DNA of 64,000 nucleotides from contig JBLNBN010000022.1 in NCBI GenBank assembly GCA_050260015.1, positions 1 through 64,000 of the forward strand, read 5' to 3'. This DNA comes from JBLNBN01 sp050260015. Its GTDB lineage: Bacteria; Bacteroidota; Ignavibacteria; Kapaibacteriales; UBA2268. The notes under the pieces are model-generated. The model had not been told where the DNA came from and ran no database searches. It saw only the letters and a list, made by a program, of their open reading frames with translations. Shown here piece by piece: positions 60,030-64,000 of the stretch (positions are counted from its first letter, which is position 1; every line of letters begins with the position of its first letter). Both the position numbers and the translations under genes were made by a program.

Positions 60030-60766
60030 TCGCAGCCATAGACATAGGCAACTCCCGTACTAAAATCAAGATCGGAGGCAAGCTGCTTTGCCTGCGCTAC
60101 GTGGAGGCGGACTGGCGTCGCCGCGCCGCTCAATTCCTGCAGGAGGCGGACTACGCGGCCATCTCCGAGGTAAACGCCTGGGCGGCGGAGGAAACTCTTC
60201 AACTCCTGCCGGGCGGCGCGAAGCCGCTTTACGCCAGGGAGCTGATCGCCTCGCAAAAGACGATTGATTTTTCCCGGATAAAGGGAATGGGCGCGGACCG
60301 CGCATTAGGTTTATTAGGGGCCGTCGCGGAATTTGAACCGCCCTTGATAACGATTGATTGCGGCACCGCGCTGACCATAAACGCGCTGGATTCCGATAGA
60401 ATTTGCCGCGGCGGCGCCATACTCCCGGGCGCGTTCACGCAGTCGCGCTCCCTGGCCGACTACACTTCCAAGCTTCCGCTCGCAAGGCTGGAGTCCACCC
60501 GCAATCCAATCGGAGAAGAAACGCTCGAGGCGATAAAATCAGGAATTATGCATGGATTAGTCGGGGCCATTGAAAATATCTCGAAGGAGATAGAGCGGGA
60601 CATATTTAAACGTCCGGCTAAAAGAATAATCACCGGCGGATGGTCGCGGCTAGCGATAGAGTCCGGCGCCGCCGGGCTTGAAACAAGGCCGACCCTCGTT
60701 TGCGACGGGTTGCTCGCTTGCGCGCGCGAATTTATAAATGGCGGGAAATATGCTTCCGGCGCATAA
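60026..60766 (+). CDS. coaX: Type III pantothenate kinase
   Basis: Phosphorylates pantothenate, the first step of coenzyme A synthesis; needs a monovalent cation and is not feedback-inhibited by CoA. 246 residues from ATG 60026, which overlaps the birA stop as ATGA; the frame is open further upstream but only within birA. Motifs: IDIGNSRTKI (phosphate loop), GMGADRALGL, TIDCGTALTINAL and GGAILPGAFTQ, then ITGGWSRL. birA and coaX are often neighbours or fused. The 3' end overlaps the converging guanylyltransferase gene by 35 bases. Confidence 0.95.
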   Translation: MIAAIDIGNSRTKIKIGGKLLCLRYVEADWRRRAAQFLQEADYAAISEVNAWAAEETLQLLPGGAKPLYARELIASQKTIDFSRIKGMGADRALGLLGAVAEFEPPLITIDCGTALTINALDSDRICRGGAILPGAFTQSRSLADYTSKLPLARLESTRNPIGEETLEAIKSGIMHGLVGAIENISKEIERDIFKRPAKRIITGGWSRLAIESGAAGLETRPTLVCDGLLACAREFINGGKYASGA

Positions 60767-61820
60767 AGTCGATTAATTCCTTTACGTCGTTGCTCTGGCC
60801 GCGCTTGCAGATCAGGAGCGCCTCGTCGCTGTCCACCACTATAACGTCCTCCATCCCGATTATTCCTATCAATTTGCCCCCCGCTATGATAAGGCTTCTC
60901 GAAGTATCGACCGTTATAACCTCGCCCTCGATTACGTTGAACCGCGCGTCCTTCCTCGAGAGCATATAGAGCTCGTCCCAGGTGGCGAGATCGCTCCAGA
61001 AGAAAGTCGCGAGCACGCAGTAGACGTTGTTCGCCTTTTCAAGTATTCCGTAGTCGAGCGATATCGAGTTGATTTGCCTGTAGATGTTAGCCGCTTCCTC
61101 GCTAAATTCCTCGGGCCTTAAGTTGTTCTCCAACTTTTTAAACAGGTCGGAGTGATCGGGCATATGCTTGTCGAGCGCCGCGAGGAATGCGTCGAGCCGC
61201 GCGACGAAGATGCCGCTGTTCCAAAGGAAATCGCCCGATTCGACGAAGCGCCTGGCAGTTCCCTTGTCGGGCTTTTCGGCGAACGTGGAGCACTTCCGAA
61301 CGCCCTGCGCGAAGAGATCGCCGGCGCCGTTGGGTTCGTCCTGCACCTGTATATATCCGAAGTGAGTTTCCGCGCGGGTGGGCTCCACCCCGATCGTGAC
61401 GATAGCGCCTAGCGTGTAGGCGGCTTTGCACGCAAGGTCGAGACTGCTGTAAAATTCGCCAAGATTAAATATAACCTGGTCCGCCGGGAAGGCCATGATC
61501 ACAATATCCTGCGAATAGCGCTTGCGGAGAGTAAAGCTGGTAAGTGTGACGCAGGCGGCGGTGTTTCGCGCGAACGGCTCGAAGATAAAATTTTCCGGTT
61601 TGGCGTCGGGCAATTGCTCCCTAACGGAATTTCGCCAGATTTCGCTCGTTACGACGAAGATATCCTCCAGTGGGAAGTAGTTCTTAAGCCGATCGAACGT
61701 ATTCTGGATCATAGTCCCGTCGCCGAGAAAATACCCGAATTGTTTTGGCGATTGTTCAGTCGAGCGGGGCCAGAATTTATTTCCTAAACCGCCCGCCATT
61801 ATTATAGCAATTTTTTTCAT
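60732..61820 (-). CDS. manC: Mannose-1-phosphate guanylyltransferase
   Basis: Makes GDP-mannose for surface polysaccharides or glycans. 362 residues, pyrophosphorylase domain plus short beta-helix, no isomerase domain. Motifs: IIMAGGLGNKFWPRSTEQSPKQF, FEPFARNTAACV, AFPADQVI, FAEKPDKGTA and FFWSDLATWDEL. The nucleotide loop usually reads GGxGxRxWPxSR; here Lys replaces the first Arg and Thr the final Arg, a clear divergence. The product is still most likely GDP-mannose, but a related sugar nucleotide cannot be excluded. Confidence 0.88.
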   Translation of the reverse strand: MKKIAIIMAGGLGNKFWPRSTEQSPKQFGYFLGDGTMIQNTFDRLKNYFPLEDIFVVTSEIWRNSVREQLPDAKPENFIFEPFARNTAACVTLTSFTLRKRYSQDIVIMAFPADQVIFNLGEFYSSLDLACKAAYTLGAIVTIGVEPTRAETHFGYIQVQDEPNGAGDLFAQGVRKCSTFAEKPDKGTARRFVESGDFLWNSGIFVARLDAFLAALDKHMPDHSDLFKKLENNLRPEEFSEEAANIYRQINSISLDYGILEKANNVYCVLATFFWSDLATWDELYMLSRKDARFNVIEGEVITVDTSRSLIIAGGKLIGIIGMEDVIVVDSDEALLICKRGQSNDVKELIDFMRRKHISRHL

Positions 61821-61947
61821 CCTGCTGCAATTTCATTATGCCGCTTCTTTTTTAAAAGTTCCCGGCTCTTCAATAAATACGAATACAAAATTACAAATAA
61901 TCGATTAATGCGGCGGCAGAATATTCCTTAAATAATAACTACGGGGG

Positions 61948-63162
61948 CTACATTACCGTTTCACAACGAACGTATATTTTGCCAATTATCGGGTCGGACT
62001 TGGAAATATTTATTATTTTCTCAATTATTTCCTCGCGGAGCACCGCCCCGGCGCCGACGAGCTTAAGGCCGGAATTGGTCATGATATTGCGCGTTAAAGT
62101 CATCCCGTCGCGAATTTCCCTAAGCTTGATAGGCTCTTCCTTCCCGCGCTTGCCCATTAATTCGGCGGACTGCTTCCAGGCCGAATATTGGTCTAAGTAG
62201 GCGACGACGCGCGGATCGTACAGCCTTTTTGATTCGTGGTAGAGCAGCTCGATGACTTTGCCGTCGTTTTGATACTTTGCGAAAAGGTCTTCGTAATCCA
62301 TCGCGACCCGAAGTATGCGCGAGCTTAGAGGGATTTCCCAGGATTGCAGGCCGTCGGGTATACCCGTCCCGTCGAAGTTTTCATAAATATGCTCAAGCGT
62401 GTTGCAAATTTTTTCAAAGGCCTCTATGCCGCCAAGCAACTGGCGCGTATAGGCGGGGACGCCCCGCATATGCTCGTTGGAGATCATGCCGCTCGAGAAG
62501 ACCGGCTTATAGATCAAGCTGTCGCTTAGGAAGAGCCTGCCGCAGTAGCAGATGGGCCCGGCTTCCTCGACGTCCTGCGCTTCGTGCTCGCCGTCGCTGA
62601 TTATCTTGGCGATCCAGCTTGAGACTTCCGTAATTCGGCGCAACCTGGGAATAAAATCCGGGATCTTGGAGTTCTGATAGAGTTCTATTAATTGCTTTAC
62701 CTGGGCGTAATTCGCTTTCACCTGCTTATTAAGCGAATCAATTTCGGCCAGCAGGCTCTTTTCTTTGTATTGCTGGGAAACGACGCGCGTCGCGGCGCGA
62801 AGCTTAGTGATAATATTCTCAACGGAAAAAGGCTTGCCAAGCACGTCGTCAGCCCCGGCCTGCAGCGCTTTCAGGGCTGTGTCGGAATCTTTAATCGGCG
62901 CAAGCAACAGGACGTAATTATTCCTCAGATTCTCTTTTTGCCTGATGATCCTAAGCAGGGCAAGCCCGCTTACCTGCTCGGTATTTAAATCGGCAAGCAC
63001 AATCGAGGGGCGTTCCACGTCTTCCACGGCCCTCAGTCCTTGCTTGCCGTCAAAGATAGGCTCGACGCTCGCCCCGGGGTAGAGCTTTCGAACTATTCGC
63101 TCGAGCGAGGCGACGGATTGCTCGTCGCTATCTATTATAAAAATGGGAATTGCTACTTCCAT
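61948..63162 (-). CDS. Response regulator with degenerate HD-GYP-like output domain
   Basis: 404 residues. Receiver domain 1-125 with acidic pocket (Asp11, Asp13), phosphorylatable Asp58 (VLADLN) and Lys110 (GKPF). A coiled coil follows (about 130-165), then an HD-GYP-like region. In true HD-GYP enzymes LHDiGK and HHERWDGxGYP carry the metal ligands that cleave cyclic di-GMP. Here the first is AGPICYCGRL and the second EHIYENFDGTGIPDG, and the later VADxYD is VAMDYED, so most ligands are gone. It probably binds rather than hydrolyses its target (inference). The C-terminal ~60 residues form a SpoVT/PilZ-unlike beta domain. Lies 58 bases after the histidine kinase gene. Confidence 0.85.
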   Translation of the reverse strand: MEVAIPIFIIDSDEQSVASLERIVRKLYPGASVEPIFDGKQGLRAVEDVERPSIVLADLNTEQVSGLALLRIIRQKENLRNNYVLLLAPIKDSDTALKALQAGADDVLGKPFSVENIITKLRAATRVVSQQYKEKSLLAEIDSLNKQVKANYAQVKQLIELYQNSKIPDFIPRLRRITEVSSWIAKIISDGEHEAQDVEEAGPICYCGRLFLSDSLIYKPVFSSGMISNEHMRGVPAYTRQLLGGIEAFEKICNTLEHIYENFDGTGIPDGLQSWEIPLSSRILRVAMDYEDLFAKYQNDGKVIELLYHESKRLYDPRVVAYLDQYSAWKQSAELMGKRGKEEPIKLREIRDGMTLTRNIMTNSGLKLVGAGAVLREEIIEKIINISKSDPIIGKIYVRCETVM

Positions 63163-63220
63163 ACCGCGTCCTATTAGTCAATAGCACACCTACAAATATC
63201 GTGCCTGTTTTCCCTATTAG

Positions 63221-64000
63221 TTAACGTAACTTCAGTAACTCGTTAAATACCTTTTCGGGGGAAAAGGGTTTGATTAAGAAACCGTTTAAATTATTCGATA
63301 CGTAAAGGGACGATTTTTCAGGGACATAGAGCGAGCTGTAAGCGATTATCTTAGTGGATCGCGTCGCGTTCAGCCGCAGAGTTTCCGCCAATTCGGATAT
63401 GCGCGGGCTGCGCGGATCGAGCGCGCTAACGAAGACGAGCTCCGGCGCGTAATCGGCGAGCGCTCTAAGAGCTTCCTCCTCGGTATGCACCGTCATGCAT
63501 TTAAGGTCCAGCATGCTTAGCGAAGCGATCAAGTCGTTGGGAGTTTGGAAGTTATCGTCGATTATTAAAACCGCCCCGCTTTCCGTCTTCACCGGGCAGG
63601 TCAGCGGCCGGCGGTGCAAAGACTCCTCCTTCAATGGAATTATAACGGATATCTTCGTGCCGGTCGGGTATATTCTCTCGACTTTAATCCCCCCGTAGTG
63701 CAGGTCGACCAGCTTAAGCGCGAGCGCCAGCCCTATGCCGGAGCCTTCGAAGTTCCGGGCCAACCCGGATTCGCTCTGTGAAAACGGTTGGAAGAGGTCG
63801 TATATCTTGTCGAGATCGATCCCGACCCCGCTGTCCCATACGACGAAGTTGATCTCCTGCGCGTCGGAGTTGTACCATACTTCTATCCCGATCTCCCCGC
63901 CGGACGGCGTGAACTTAATCGCATTGTCCAAAAGGGTGATAAGTATCTGCCTGAACTTGTCCCTGTCCACGTTGACGGCGAGCGTCAGGCCGTTGGAGTT
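63221..64000 (-). CDS. Hybrid histidine kinase, C-terminal part (N-terminus outside the window)
   Basis: The frame is open through base 64000, so the start lies beyond the window. About 260 residues are visible: the ATPase domain with N box FRQILITLLDNAIKFTPSGG, G1 box DSGVGID, F box FQPFSQSE and G2 box GSGIGLALAL, followed by a receiver-like domain (LIIDDNFQTPNDLIASLS). In that receiver, the strand that normally ends in the phosphorylated Asp reads LVFVSALDPRS, with Ser in its place; the Lys (IKPFS) is kept. It therefore cannot be phosphorylated in the normal way. It likely signals to the response regulator 58 bases downstream. Confidence 0.88.
   Translation of the reverse strand, partial: NSNGLTLAVNVDRDKFRQILITLLDNAIKFTPSGGEIGIEVWYNSDAQEINFVVWDSGVGIDLDKIYDLFQPFSQSESGLARNFEGSGIGLALALKLVDLHYGGIKVERIYPTGTKISVIIPLKEESLHRRPLTCPVKTESGAVLIIDDNFQTPNDLIASLSMLDLKCMTVHTEEEALRALADYAPELVFVSALDPRSPRISELAETLRLNATRSTKIIAYSSLYVPEKSSLYVSNNLNGFLIKPFSPEKVFNELLKLR

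Overview
The window reads as chromosomal DNA of a Gram-negative bacterium on the Bacteroidota/Chlorobi side of the tree. My best guess is a flagellated lineage such as the Kapabacteria, Ignavibacteria or Rhodothermia-like groups. Three things point there: six very large proteins ending in type IX secretion system (T9SS) type A sorting domains; genes typical of that group (Bacteroidota-type histone H1-like protein, YbbR protein, L25/CTC, type B L31, BirA-CoaX pair); and a flagellar basal-body operon (flgB, flgC, an unknown gene, fliE, fliF), which most Bacteroidota lack. LpxH and many outer-membrane-type proteins confirm a Gram-negative envelope. Gene density is high. Several genes have clear Shine-Dalgarno sequences and several start with TTG or GTG. 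I see no rRNA, CRISPR array, insertion sequence, prophage or replication origin.

Layout. 1-2757: end of a Sua5/YrdC gene, then HPr and enzyme I of the PTS without sugar permeases. 2814-13963: a tricorn-type protease, a WYL regulator, two beta-barrel-like outer-membrane proteins, YbbR, a histone H1-like protein, an MFS transporter, dCMP deaminase, and a ClpB-like ATPase consisting only of the middle coiled coil and second AAA+ domain. 14053-32710: 18.7 kb on the minus strand holding five related T9SS-exported giant proteins. Three carry beta-helix, CARDB-like and Ig-like modules; two carry only the Ig-rich half. This is the most distinctive part of the window. 33073-35506: a PFK with the residues of PPi-dependent enzymes, overlapping queA. 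35586-41994: lipoproteins, a DUF2752 cluster, a CDF metal exporter, tRNA-Thr, a secreted nuclease, PAS protein, folP and a small ribosomal cluster (57-residue protein, L31, S18). 42073-50473: an S41-like protein without the usual serine, TPR and WG-repeat proteins, YbaK, NfeD-like protein and a T9SS protein with eight Fn3-like repeats. 50663-53895: L25, Prs, tRNA-Gln and a MATE exporter. 53990-57538: flagellar rod/MS-ring operon. 57713-64000: lpxH, an auxiliary lipoprotein-birA-coaX operon, a mannose-1-phosphate guanylyltransferase, and two signalling proteins, each with a degenerate domain.

The main theme is a surface-focused lifestyle: exported adhesin-like or enzyme-like proteins, outer-membrane proteins, secreted nuclease and proteases. 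The most interesting unexplained structure is a ~110-150-residue module present in five copies across four of the giant proteins. Next come the one-ring ClpB, the Ser-to-Gly S41 protein, and the unknown gene between flgC and fliE.
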